Source: Chitinilyticum aquatile DSM 21506 (GTDB taxonomy: Bacteria; Pseudomonadota; Gammaproteobacteria; Burkholderiales; Chitinibacteraceae). From it: 64,000 nt of DNA. Each line of letters begins with the position of its first letter. Within the stretch, counting starts at the first letter, position 1. Where the stretch lies: assembly GCF_000430805.1 (NCBI RefSeq), contig NZ_AUMS01000015.1, forward strand, positions 45,855 through 109,854, read 5' to 3'. Both the position numbers and the translations under genes were made by a program. Shown here piece after piece: positions 28,217-36,193 of the stretch. The notes under the pieces were generated by a model. It had not been told where the DNA came from. It saw only the letters and a program-made list of their open reading frames with translations, and searched no databases.

Positions 28217-29469
28217 AACGACTGACGGGTTTGTGCCTGCTGGCTCTGCTGCTGGCGTTGCGCATGACCGGCAACGCCAGCGCGCAGCCGGTGGAAGTGC
28301 TGCATTACTGGACGTCCACCAGTGAAACCGCTGCGCTGGACGTCATCAAGAGCGGGCTGGCGCAGAAAGGGCTGGTCTGGAAGGATTTCGTCATTCCCGG
28401 CGGGGGCGGCGAAAGTGCCTACGCCGTGCTGCAGGCGCGTGCCATTGCGGGCGATCCGCCGGTGGCGGCCCTGCTGGAAGGGCCGACGGTGCAGGAATGG
28501 GCATCGCTGGGTTTTCTGGCTTCGCCCTATCCGGCCAGCCTTGAAAAAAGCTGGGATGCGGTACTGCCGCAGGTGGTGCAGCAGGCCGTGAAGTACAAGG
28601 GGCGCTATGTGGCGCTGCCAACCAATATCCACCGCATCAACTGGCTGTGGGTGAATACCGACGTGCTGGCCGCCGTGGGCGCGGCCCCGCCCAAAACCTG
28701 GGATGATTTCTTCGTGCTGGCACCGAAGCTCAAGGCCGTCGGCTATACCCCGCTGCTGCTGGGCAACGAGCCGTGGCAGGAGGGCACCCTGTTCGAAGCC
28801 TTCCTGCTCGGCATGAGCGACGCCGCGTTCTACCGGCAGGTCTTTGTCGAACACAATAGCGACGCCATCCTCAGCTCGCGCATGCAGTACATCCTCGAGC
28901 GTTTCCGCGCCTTGCGCCCGTACACGGGCCGCCCTGATGCCGGGAAGAGCTGGACGCAGACGATTGCCGCACTGCGGCAGGGCAAGGCGGCGATGCTGGT
29001 GATGGGCGACTGGGCCAAGGCCGAGCTGCAGCAGCAGGGCATGGGCCGGCAGCTGGATTGCGTGCCGGCACCGGGAACGGCATCGGCCTTCATCTACGGT
29101 GTGGACAGCTTCGCATTGCTGCATGCCGAAGGCGAGGCCGGCGACAACAAGGTGCAGGCACAGTTCGCCGCCGTTCTGATGAGCCCGGCACTGCAAAGCC
29201 GGCTCGCGCAGCGCAAGGGCGCCATCCCGCCACGGCGTGACGCCGATCGCAGCAAGCTGGACCGCTGCGGGCAGGCTTCCTACGCCGCCTTTGCGGCCGC
29301 GGAAAAAACCCGGCAGCTACTGCCCAGCATGGCGCACTCGATGGCCGGCACGCAGGTCGCCCGCGAGGCCATCTTCCGGGTCGTCAGCCACTATTTCAAT
29401 CACCCGCAACAGGATAGCGGGCAGGCCACGCAACAGCTGAACGCCGCACTGCAGGCGCTGCAGCAGTAA
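28213..29469 (+). CDS. sugar ABC-type substrate-binding protein without transporter
   Basis: A 418-residue periplasmic sugar-binding protein of the family-1 type (glucose/mannose binding, GtsA-like). Signal peptide with cleavage near ASA/Q (about 24). EVLHYWTSTSETAALDVIKSGL at the mature N-terminus, a PTNIHRINWLWVNTDVL segment and MVMGDWAKAELQQQG are typical. It is the third gene of the two-component operon (4-bp overlap). No permease or ATPase follows, so a role as a periplasmic sugar sensor for the kinase is more likely than transport, though unlinked transporter genes cannot be ruled out. Confidence 0.88.
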   Translation: MKRLTGLCLLALLLALRMTGNASAQPVEVLHYWTSTSETAALDVIKSGLAQKGLVWKDFVIPGGGGESAYAVLQARAIAGDPPVAALLEGPTVQEWASLGFLASPYPASLEKSWDAVLPQVVQQAVKYKGRYVALPTNIHRINWLWVNTDVLAAVGAAPPKTWDDFFVLAPKLKAVGYTPLLLGNEPWQEGTLFEAFLLGMSDAAFYRQVFVEHNSDAILSSRMQYILERFRALRPYTGRPDAGKSWTQTIAALRQGKAAMLVMGDWAKAELQQQGMGRQLDCVPAPGTASAFIYGVDSFALLHAEGEAGDNKVQAQFAAVLMSPALQSRLAQRKGAIPPRRDADRSKLDRCGQASYAAFAAAEKTRQLLPSMAHSMAGTQVAREAIFRVVSHYFNHPQQDSGQATQQLNAALQALQQ

Positions 29470-29583
29470 GCGGGGCAACATTCCCCCGGCTGCAACAGGG
29501 CTTGCAGGTCGTGACAGCAAATGGCCGCCGGCGGGCTTATGATGGGGGCGGAGCAGTATTCCGCAGCCACGGGGACCTCAGCA

Positions 29584-30219
29584 ATGCGCAGAATTGCCGG
29601 CATGATTTGCACCATCACCTTCCTGCTGGCCGGCCTGGCGCAGGCCGACCTGATTCCGCCGCAGCAGGTCAAAGCCGAAGCGCGCATGGCGCAGAACCCG
29701 AATCTGTATGACCGCAGCGACCAGTATTGCCTGAACAAGAAGATCAAAGCGGCCTGCCTCATCGACGCGCACCCCGTGCTCGGCGGCGGGCCCGGCCGCT
29801 GCGAGCGCCTCATCGACAGGAACACATGGACGATTGATCTGCAGTGCCAGGTCGATGACCTCGTCCTGCCAGAGGGGCCGGAAAACGCGCCGTTTTATCC
29901 GCCGCATGATTTCTGCAGCAACGGCAAGGTGCCGCCGGCGTTCGTATCAACCATGGCCTGCCCGCCGCAACGTACGATCCCGGCAGATCGATTCTGCCAG
30001 GGCCGCCAGATCGGGCAGGCCTGCACGCTCGAATACCGGAGCAGCAAGGGCAAACCGGGCAGTGTCGCCGGGCAGTGCCAGCGCATTCAGGAGTTTGACG
30101 ATTTCTACTTCGCCGGCTGGCGACAGGCACAACGAACGGTCATTGTCTGCCGCCCACCCGGCCCGGCCCCCGTGCGGCAGTGGACCGAACGCAGCCTGCT
30201 GAAGAAGCTGCTGAACTGA
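29584..30219 (+). CDS. exported cysteine-rich protein with internal repeats
   Basis: A 211-residue protein I do not recognise. A signal peptide (about 1-22, ending GLAQA) is followed by three similar modules: DQYCLNKKIKAACLID, HDFCSNGKVPPAF and DRFCQGRQIGQACTLE, each D-x-aromatic-C with a basic turn. Ten cysteines in the mature part suggest a disulfide-stabilised extracytoplasmic protein. The ATG at 29584 is preferred over 29521 because it begins a clean signal peptide. A repeat element starts 7 bases after its stop. Confidence 0.65.
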   Translation: MRRIAGMICTITFLLAGLAQADLIPPQQVKAEARMAQNPNLYDRSDQYCLNKKIKAACLIDAHPVLGGGPGRCERLIDRNTWTIDLQCQVDDLVLPEGPENAPFYPPHDFCSNGKVPPAFVSTMACPPQRTIPADRFCQGRQIGQACTLEYRSSKGKPGSVAGQCQRIQEFDDFYFAGWRQAQRTVIVCRPPGPAPVRQWTERSLLKKLLN

Positions 30220-30226
30220 TGTTATC

Positions 30227-30286
30227 GGGTATGTGCCTGCAGGCTATTGAATGAATTGCCTCTGCGTTTATAGGTGCATGGGTATT
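30227..30286 (+). repeat. dispersed GGGTAT repeat, 60-bp class (copy 4)
   Basis: Opens GGGTATGTGCCTGCAGGC and closes GGGTATT at base 60; 7 bases after the upstream stop codon. Its last third coincides with an in-frame GTG that could start the following gene. Confidence 0.75.
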
Positions 30287-30303
30287 ATTCGGGCTTTTGC
30301 GCC

Positions 30304-30660
30304 GTGTTGCTGACAGCAAACTCCGCCACGCTGCTGACCCTGGCCATCGAAGTCGCCGCCGTCAGTGCCTGGCGCTGGGCACAGCCCGTGCCGTTTCGCG
30401 CTGTCTCCTGGCCACACTGGCTGGGCCTGTGCGTGCTGGCCAACCTGCTCACGCACCCGCTGGCCTGGCGGCTGGCGGCGCTGCTGGCGCCGGCAGATTA
30501 CCGGACGGGATTCTGGCTGATCGAGTTGGGGGTATGGCTGCTTGAAACGGGGGCTTACTGGACGGTGTGGCGCAGCAGGCGGGGCTTGCTGTGGGCCGCC
30601 GCAGTATCCCTGCTGGCGAATCTGGCCTCGCTGCTAAGTGGATTCCTGCTGTTCGCGTGA
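30304..30660 (+). CDS. small hypothetical membrane protein
   Basis: A 118-residue hydrophobic protein with about four membrane segments (LLTANSATLLTLAIEVAAV; LGLCVLANLLTHPLAWRLAALL; GFWLIELGVWLLETGAYWTVW; LLWAAAVSLLANLASLLSGFLLF). No ATG fits; the GTG at 30304 gives VLLTANSATLL, while another GTG at 30274 lies inside repeat copy 4 and would add ten residues. Neither has a clear ribosome-binding site. Function unknown. Confidence 0.55.
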   Translation: MLLTANSATLLTLAIEVAAVSAWRWAQPVPFRAVSWPHWLGLCVLANLLTHPLAWRLAALLAPADYRTGFWLIELGVWLLETGAYWTVWRSRRGLLWAAAVSLLANLASLLSGFLLFA

Positions 30661-30899
30661 TCATTTGTGGCGAGGGTATGATGGAGTGCTTCACGAGTTA
30701 TGCAGGGCTTAGGTGGCACCTAGGAAAGTCCCTGTTTTATGAAAAACCAATCAGTAACTCATTGATCCGCAATGGGGCGAATTCTGAAATCTCTGAAAAA
30801 TGAGCCTTTGAGATACCCACTATCAGAAAGCCAGTTTGAAAAGCAGACTCCGAGCGATTTTTTGCCTTGCCCTCGGAAGACTCACATAATCCGCCAATT

Positions 30900-31817
30900 A
30901 TGATAATCGATCCGCGTACCCGACGAATTCTGCAGCTCACCAGCCTGATCGAGCATTCGCTGGCCGAGCCGCTTACTTTGTCGGATATGGCACGGTACGC
31001 CTGCTATTCCCCGTTTCATTTCGAACGAGTATTTGCCGGTCTGGTCGGCGCCACGCCGGCGGATTTCGTGCGCCAGCGTCGGCTGGTTCGGGTTGCGGCA
31101 CGGCTGCGTTACGATCTGGATAGCGTGTTCGACATCGCACTGGATTGTGGTTTCACCAATGCCAGTTCTTTTAGCCGGATTTTTCGCCAGCACTTTGGTT
31201 TTTCACCGCGTGACTGGCGGCACGGGGCATGGTATGACTTCATGTGGCAGTCCCATCAGAAACAGCTGCATTCCATCCAGACCGAAGGAAACACTCGCAG
31301 CCGGGAATGGCTCGCTTGGCAAGCTGCACTGCAGCAAACCCGCTTCAATGTCACCAGCCGCATCCGCATCCACCAGCTTGCTCCCACCCGCTACTGGCAT
31401 ATGCGTCATTTCCGCTCGTGGGACGAGCGAGCGCGGAAAGAACAACTGCGCATGGTGTGTTCCTTGCAAGAAAGTCATCAGGCCAATGAGGACAGCATCT
31501 GGTGCAGCGTGATGCACAATGACAACGGTTTAACACTCAATGGCACGGATATGTTCGACTGGGGGATACTGGCAAATGAGGTAGCACCGGAAGGGCTAAT
31601 GCACAGCACGCTTCCGGGCGGATACTATGCCTCACTGGATATCTTCAAGAGTGATTGCATTTCGCAGTGGCTGCATGAGGACTGGCTGGACAAGCAATCG
31701 GTTTGGACTTTCGACCCAAGTCGGCCCTATATCACACTGTTCTACAATCTCCGGGTAAACGAGCTCAGTAATGGCCGTCATATGGTGCCAATTCGGCGGC
31801 GACTTGATCAGCGCTGA
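30900..31817 (+). CDS. AraC-family regulator with GyrI-like effector domain
   Basis: A 305-residue regulator with the DNA-binding domain at the N-terminus (about 5-105; two helix-turn-helix units, LSDMARYACYSPFHFERVF and FDIALDCGFTNASSFSRIFRQHFG) and a C-terminal GyrI/AraC effector-binding-like domain (about 150-300; APTRYWHMRHFRSW). This domain order is that of Rob-type regulators, which respond to small hydrophobic compounds or stress. A TTG at 30867 is an alternative start. Target genes are not evident. Confidence 0.85.
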   Translation: MIIDPRTRRILQLTSLIEHSLAEPLTLSDMARYACYSPFHFERVFAGLVGATPADFVRQRRLVRVAARLRYDLDSVFDIALDCGFTNASSFSRIFRQHFGFSPRDWRHGAWYDFMWQSHQKQLHSIQTEGNTRSREWLAWQAALQQTRFNVTSRIRIHQLAPTRYWHMRHFRSWDERARKEQLRMVCSLQESHQANEDSIWCSVMHNDNGLTLNGTDMFDWGILANEVAPEGLMHSTLPGGYYASLDIFKSDCISQWLHEDWLDKQSVWTFDPSRPYITLFYNLRVNELSNGRHMVPIRRRLDQR

Positions 31818-31973
31818 CGACACATTTTCGCAATTTCTGCACAGAACGGGGTGCAGGGCTTTTCTAAACTAGCGCTCCATCACTGGGTCTTTTCGGACGC
31901 GAATGCGCACGCATCGGTCGCTCGCCCGGCAAAGGCATGCCAGTACTCTGCGGATACTTCGAGGTGATTTGCC

Positions 31974-32450
31974 GTGAATCCTGAACCCCCTCCCTGCCTA
32001 GCCATACCCTGCAAGGTGATGCCCTATGAGCCACGTTTTATCGAGGCTGCAGCACAATGCCTCATAGAGACCTTTGCTCAGCCACCGTGGAACGAGAACT
32101 GGACGCCAGACTTTGCCCGCGAGCGCATCGAACTCATCACCTGCAGCCCAGCCTCGCGCAGTTGGTTGCTGCTGGGTGATCGCGATGAAGTGCTGGGCGC
32201 ACTGTTTGGCCGGAAAATGCGTTATCTGGATTTCACCGAACTGTTTGTCGACGAGCTGTTCATTTCACACCGTTACCAGCGCCAGGGGCTGGGGCGCCAG
32301 CTGATCGCCGAGGTTAGCCGCCATCTGCGCGATGAGGGGATGGCCTGCATGGTGCTCAATACCGAGCGCGACTACCCGAGCGAGCAGTTCTATCGCAACA
32401 GCGGGTTCGAGCAGATCGAATCCATCATCATGCTGTACCGCAATGTCTGA
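31974..32450 (+). CDS. GNAT family N-acetyltransferase
   Basis: A 158-residue acetyl-CoA-dependent acetyltransferase. The central motif VDELFISHRYQRQGLGRQLIAEVSRHL (about 91-117) holds the acetyl-CoA pyrophosphate signature QRQGLGRQL, followed by the C-terminal YPSEQFYRNSGFEQ. The GTG at 31974 is chosen because GAGGTG lies seven bases upstream, whereas the ATG at 32019 has no spaced ribosome-binding site. Substrate unknown. Confidence 0.85.
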   Translation: MNPEPPPCLAIPCKVMPYEPRFIEAAAQCLIETFAQPPWNENWTPDFARERIELITCSPASRSWLLLGDRDEVLGALFGRKMRYLDFTELFVDELFISHRYQRQGLGRQLIAEVSRHLRDEGMACMVLNTERDYPSEQFYRNSGFEQIESIIMLYRNV

Positions 32451-32733
32451 ATGAAATCGGTCCGTTGGAAAATCCTTGCCATCCTTTTGGCATTGAATCG
32501 AGTCCACAAGTAGTGATCTCAGAAACCCGGACTTGCACGATTGGGGGCTCGCAGGTTTCGGGGTGGTCATACATGTGTCATGATATTTCCTTGATATCGA
32601 AAATATTAACACCTTCATAAGAAAAATATTCACAAGCCATGATTCCGACCATACAACACACTCGAGCTAATTTCATGCAGAAGAAGAACAAGTATGGACA
32701 GCTACTGTTCTTGGTATTTTCCTGAGGTGCAAA

Positions 32734-33900
32734 ATGAAAATCAAAAAACCCCTTTCCCTTGCCACCTGCTTCGTCATACTAACAACCCTCGCTTACATTG
32801 CTTTTCTACTCTTGGAAGATCCACGCGACGGATTCATAAGACAAATGATTAATGATCTTGAATCCGACCACTCTCGCGACGTCTCCATACACATTCGCAA
32901 GATTGCAGACCCGCACGAAATAAGCCGTGGCGACATTGTTGATTTTCCATGGGATTTAATAGCAACCGATGAAAACGGGAATATCTATACAGTCGCCACT
33001 ACACAGGAAAAAGTCAACCAAGAAACCCCCGGCAAGCTGCTTAACCGGATGGATACAGCTCAATACGCGGGTCCAGTATATTTAATAAAGGTAACGCCCG
33101 ACGGGAAAATTCATCCTCAATATGAATTTTTAGTAATGGAGTCCAGTCATCCGAAATACTGGGTGCAAACAGTCAGCTTCTCCATGCCACATGGGCTTGC
33201 ACTCAAGACAAACGGAGGATTCTTATTGACAGAGCCCAATCATGGATTAGTAATAACAGTGGATCCCGACTCAAAAGTCCATGCTTACTATAACAACAAA
33301 AAGCAGTATGAATTTTATTTTTTTGATGACAAGGGCACAGCCAGTAGCGTTGACATCGACTACCCGTATGATCTGGCACGAGACCCAACAGGAAATATCC
33401 TCATTGCAGATGGTGTGATTCGGAAAATCATGCCCAATGGCAGCATTAGCACTTTTCATCAAACAAAAGACGTCAAGACATTTACCACGGACAGCAATGG
33501 CTATGTTTTTGCCGTAAATGAACAAGGTATCGTAAAAATCGCCCCCAATGGAACTGCATCCCTTATTGTGGCCAACAACAAACAGCCCGATGACACCAGC
33601 AGGGGCGAAGTCGGCCAAGCTCTGGATATCGACAAAATCACCGACATAGCCGCGGACGACAGTGGCCACCTGTACATTATCGAGAAAGAAAGCAATGACA
33701 TAAAAAAAATTTCGCCCGGTGGAAAGTTGACGTCCATCAGCGCCATTGAAAATAGCGTGCTCACAAGCACCGAGACTCCAGAACTCGAACGGGATGTGAT
33801 TGGCGCACCGCTGGCCCTTGCTTTCAACCGACACACTAAAAATATCGTAGTGCTCAGAAACAGTGGAATATTCACCATAGAAGATAACGAAAGGAAATAG
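32734..33900 (+). CDS. membrane-anchored NHL-repeat beta-propeller protein (AT-rich, probably acquired)
   Basis: A 388-residue protein. An N-terminal membrane anchor (about 7-26, LATCFVILTTLAYIAFLLL) is followed by a propeller of at least five NHL/SMP-30-like blades, each with a [D/N]-x-x-G-x-[I/L]-[Y/F/L] turn: DENGNIYTV, PDGKIH, DPTGNILIADG, DSNGYVFAV and DSGHLYIIE. Such propellers bind proteins or ligands; no enzyme motif was seen. Base composition is clearly AT-richer than the flanking genes and codon choice differs (AAA, ATA, TTA common), a sign of transfer. It is 2 bp from the next gene. Confidence 0.75.
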   Translation: MKIKKPLSLATCFVILTTLAYIAFLLLEDPRDGFIRQMINDLESDHSRDVSIHIRKIADPHEISRGDIVDFPWDLIATDENGNIYTVATTQEKVNQETPGKLLNRMDTAQYAGPVYLIKVTPDGKIHPQYEFLVMESSHPKYWVQTVSFSMPHGLALKTNGGFLLTEPNHGLVITVDPDSKVHAYYNNKKQYEFYFFDDKGTASSVDIDYPYDLARDPTGNILIADGVIRKIMPNGSISTFHQTKDVKTFTTDSNGYVFAVNEQGIVKIAPNGTASLIVANNKQPDDTSRGEVGQALDIDKITDIAADDSGHLYIIEKESNDIKKISPGGKLTSISAIENSVLTSTETPELERDVIGAPLALAFNRHTKNIVVLRNSGIFTIEDNERK

Positions 33901-33902
33901 CC

Positions 33903-34403
33903 ATGAAATACTACATACTTTTCGCTGGTGGTCCAATCTCCATTTCGGTGGCGTTCTATTTTTTCATCTTCATGAAGGCAGTAAATAAAAAGGCACTTCC
34001 TTTGTCCGCACTTGTTTTTCTGGCTACGCTGTTGATTTTGACTCTATCTTTTTCTGACGGATACAAACCAGAACACGTCCCGACAATACCTTTATTATTT
34101 TTTTACTACTTCGTTTTCTGGTTGCCGGTTACTGCCACACTGTTTTTCATAGTCCCACTGGCAATGATAAAAGCAATCAACAGAAAAACAATACTTACCA
34201 ATGTCCTCCCTGCTGCATGCACATTCATTCACGCAGTAATAGTAACCATCACATGCGCATTTATCCTTGAATCTTTTGATTCCATCGCTTACAAGGACAG
34301 GTTCTCAATGGTTGACCTCTCGGTTATTGCTATCGGGCTGATCATCATATATCTACCGGTCATAATTTATGGAGTTGGCTCCCGAACCAGCCGTTTATCA
34401 TAG
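33903..34403 (+). CDS. AT-rich hypothetical membrane protein, partner of the NHL protein
   Basis: A 166-residue protein with about four to five membrane helices (residues roughly 4-25, 34-52, 63-88, 97-122 and 139-158). It starts 2 bp after the propeller gene and shares its AT-rich composition, so the two are likely one transferred unit. No family recognised. The C-terminus is a short basic tail (GVGSRTSRLS). Confidence 0.65.
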   Translation: MKYYILFAGGPISISVAFYFFIFMKAVNKKALPLSALVFLATLLILTLSFSDGYKPEHVPTIPLLFFYYFVFWLPVTATLFFIVPLAMIKAINRKTILTNVLPAACTFIHAVIVTITCAFILESFDSIAYKDRFSMVDLSVIAIGLIIIYLPVIIYGVGSRTSRLS

Positions 34404-34540
34404 ATAATTAATACCAAACTTCTGTTTTTTTCGATAACGGCCATTGCCGTGGAGGGCGCAGATTGACAAAGAGCTCCGTCAGCTTTTGTGTTGTTGTGCG
34501 GCCGCTAAGGTTATTCTGTAGACAAACTGGATACTTGATC

Positions 34541-35056
34541 ATGCTGACATTGACTCCACTAGCCCCTGCGCATGCCGAGGCGCTTTTTCCGATCTGGTCG
34601 GACTGGCAGGTCACGCGCTTTACCTATGTGCGCGACATCGCCACGCTGGAGGATTGCCGCGCGCGCATCGACTGGATTCTGGAGCATGGCGAGGGGGTGG
34701 GGCCGTTTGTGTTGCAGGAGGGCGGGCAGGTGGTCGGCTTGGCTGGCGCAATCACGGATGCCCTGCCGGGGGAATATTCCGCGTATTACCATCTGGCGCG
34801 CCCGCATTGGGGGCGTGGATTGGGTGGGCAGGCGATGGCGCTGCTTTTGCGGCACCTGTTTCTGGACAGGCAGGCTTCTGTTGTGCGGGCCAAGGTCGTT
34901 TCAGATAACGTGGCAAGCTGGCGTTTGCTGGAACGCGCCGGTCTGCACCGCACGGGGGCGCAGCCGGATGGCTTTGCCAATCGGGACGGGGTTTACGATT
35001 TATTCAGCTACGCCATTGCGCGTGATGCCTATCTGGCGGGGCTTTCTGGCGAGTGA
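34541..35056 (+). CDS. GNAT family N-acetyltransferase (RimJ/RimL-like)
   Basis: A 171-residue acetyltransferase of the Acetyltransf_3 group. LTLTPLAPAHAEALFPIWSD at the N-terminus, RPHWGRGLGGQAMALLLRHLF (about 88-108) as the acetyl-CoA motif, and VVSDNVASWRLLERAGLHRTG (about 120-140) are diagnostic. The ATG at 34541 is used; the upstream frame from 34463 is unconserved. GC-rich again, so it marks the right border of the AT-rich islet. Confidence 0.85.
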   Translation: MLTLTPLAPAHAEALFPIWSDWQVTRFTYVRDIATLEDCRARIDWILEHGEGVGPFVLQEGGQVVGLAGAITDALPGEYSAYYHLARPHWGRGLGGQAMALLLRHLFLDRQASVVRAKVVSDNVASWRLLERAGLHRTGAQPDGFANRDGVYDLFSYAIARDAYLAGLSGE

Positions 35057-35143
35057 CGCGCGCAGCTGCGGCAGGCGCGGCTTGTTCGGGCGATGCCGGC
35101 ATGACGGCTGGCCCACGCCACTGCCTGATCAGCTCTTGCCTTT

Positions 35144-35192
35144 GGGTATGTCCGGCCAGCCTTTTTTAATCAAGGGTTAAGCAGCGATACCC
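35144..35192. repeat. dispersed GGGTAT repeat, short palindromic class (copy 5)
   Basis: GGGTATGTCCGGCCAGCC ... GCGATACCC. Its right half supplies the stop codon and the last seven or so codons of metR, so the C-terminus of MetR is read from repeat DNA. Confidence 0.7.
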
Positions 35193-36096
35193 CCGGCAAA
35201 TTCTCCATGCTCACTTCCCGCATCAGCGTCAGAAAGTCCTGCATATACGCGTGGCTGGCGTGTGTTGCCGGTACGGCGGCGTAGAGTTCGCTGCGCAGGC
35301 CCTGCTGTGTGACCGGCCGCGCGGTGACATAGCCCTTGTCCAGATAGCCTTGCACGCTCCAGCGCGGCAGGGCGGCAATCCCCCGTTTGCTGGCGACGAG
35401 CTGCAGCATGGCCACCGTCAGTTCGGTCGTGCGGCGTTTCGGGTTGATGCCGGCGGGTTTGAGCACTTTGCGCAGCAGGTCAAGCATTTCGTCCGGCACC
35501 GGGTAGGTGATTAGCGTTTCGTCGCGGAAATCCTCGGCGGCGAGCCAGGCTTTGGCGGCCAGCGGGTGGTCGTTGGCAATGAGCGCGACCATGTCGTAGG
35601 CGAACAGCGGCTGGCAGTACAGCGCCGCGTCGTCTTCCGGTTCGCTGACGATGGCCAGGTCGGCGCGTTCTTCAAACAGCAGCTGCACCGGGTCGGCATG
35701 AAAGCCGGACACGATGTCCAGCTCGACCTCGGGCCAGTGCGCGCGAAAGCGGTCCATCGCCGGCATCAGCCAGTCAAAACAGGTGTGGCATTCCACCGCG
35801 ATGCGCAGCGAGCCGGCCTCGCCCTCGCGCAGGCGCGCCAGATCGCGTTCACTGGCCGCCACTGCCGGCAGCACCATATTGGCCAGACCGAGCAGTTTTT
35901 CGCCGGCGGCGGTCAGCTTCAGTGGTGTGCTCTTGCGGTTCAGAAGTGGCAGGCCGTAGTGCTCTTCCAGCTGGCGCAGCTGGTGCGAGAGTGCCGACTG
36001 GGTGAGAAACAGGCGCTCGGCGGCGCGGGTGAGGTTGCCGGTGGCGGCGATGGCCTGCAGGGTTTTCAGGTGGCGCAGTTCGAGGATGGATTGCAT
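35170..36096 (-). CDS. metR: LysR-family methionine biosynthesis regulator MetR
   Basis: A 308-residue LysR regulator that activates metE with homocysteine as co-inducer. Winged HTH (about 5-65; LTRAAERLFLTQSALSHQLRQLEEHYG) and a MetR-type effector domain with AVECHTCFDWLMPAMDRFR (about 100-118), the segment typical of MetR. The ATG at 36096 (MQSILELRHLKTLQAI) is chosen; the longer frame runs into the metE promoter. Divergent from metE across 97 bp. The last residues SLLNP come from repeat copy 5. Confidence 0.95.
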   Translation of the reverse strand: MQSILELRHLKTLQAIAATGNLTRAAERLFLTQSALSHQLRQLEEHYGLPLLNRKSTPLKLTAAGEKLLGLANMVLPAVAASERDLARLREGEAGSLRIAVECHTCFDWLMPAMDRFRAHWPEVELDIVSGFHADPVQLLFEERADLAIVSEPEDDAALYCQPLFAYDMVALIANDHPLAAKAWLAAEDFRDETLITYPVPDEMLDLLRKVLKPAGINPKRRTTELTVAMLQLVASKRGIAALPRWSVQGYLDKGYVTARPVTQQGLRSELYAAVPATHASHAYMQDFLTLMREVSMENLPGVSLLNP

Positions 36097-36111
36097 TGAG
36101 CGATACTCATC
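36097..36111. repeat. 15-bp direct repeat at metR start (partner at 36195)
   Basis: TGAGCGATACTCATC abuts the metR start; TGAGCAATACTCATC (36195-36209) overlaps the metE start. 14 of 15 bases match. Both lie at the edges of the shared promoter region and could be regulator contacts or coincidence. Confidence 0.5.
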
Positions 36112-36156
36112 GTAATGCTGAAAATTATGAATTGGAATAATACGCGGCAGGCGCGG

Positions 36157-36179
36157 ATGATGCAAAGCACATTCATCAT
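36157..36179. promoter_or_regulatory. candidate operator between metR and metE
   Basis: ATGATG-N11-CATCAT is an inverted repeat 15 bp before the metE start. Its T-rich/A-rich spacing would suit a LysR dimer, but it does not match the classical MetR box TGAA-N5-TTCA. Confidence 0.35.
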
Positions 36180-36193
36180 TCGAGGTGTTAGCA

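Noticed and set aside
30674..30733. GAGGGTATG as a possible fifteenth repeat copy
   Set aside because: No matching right end at 47 or 60 bp and no core motif.
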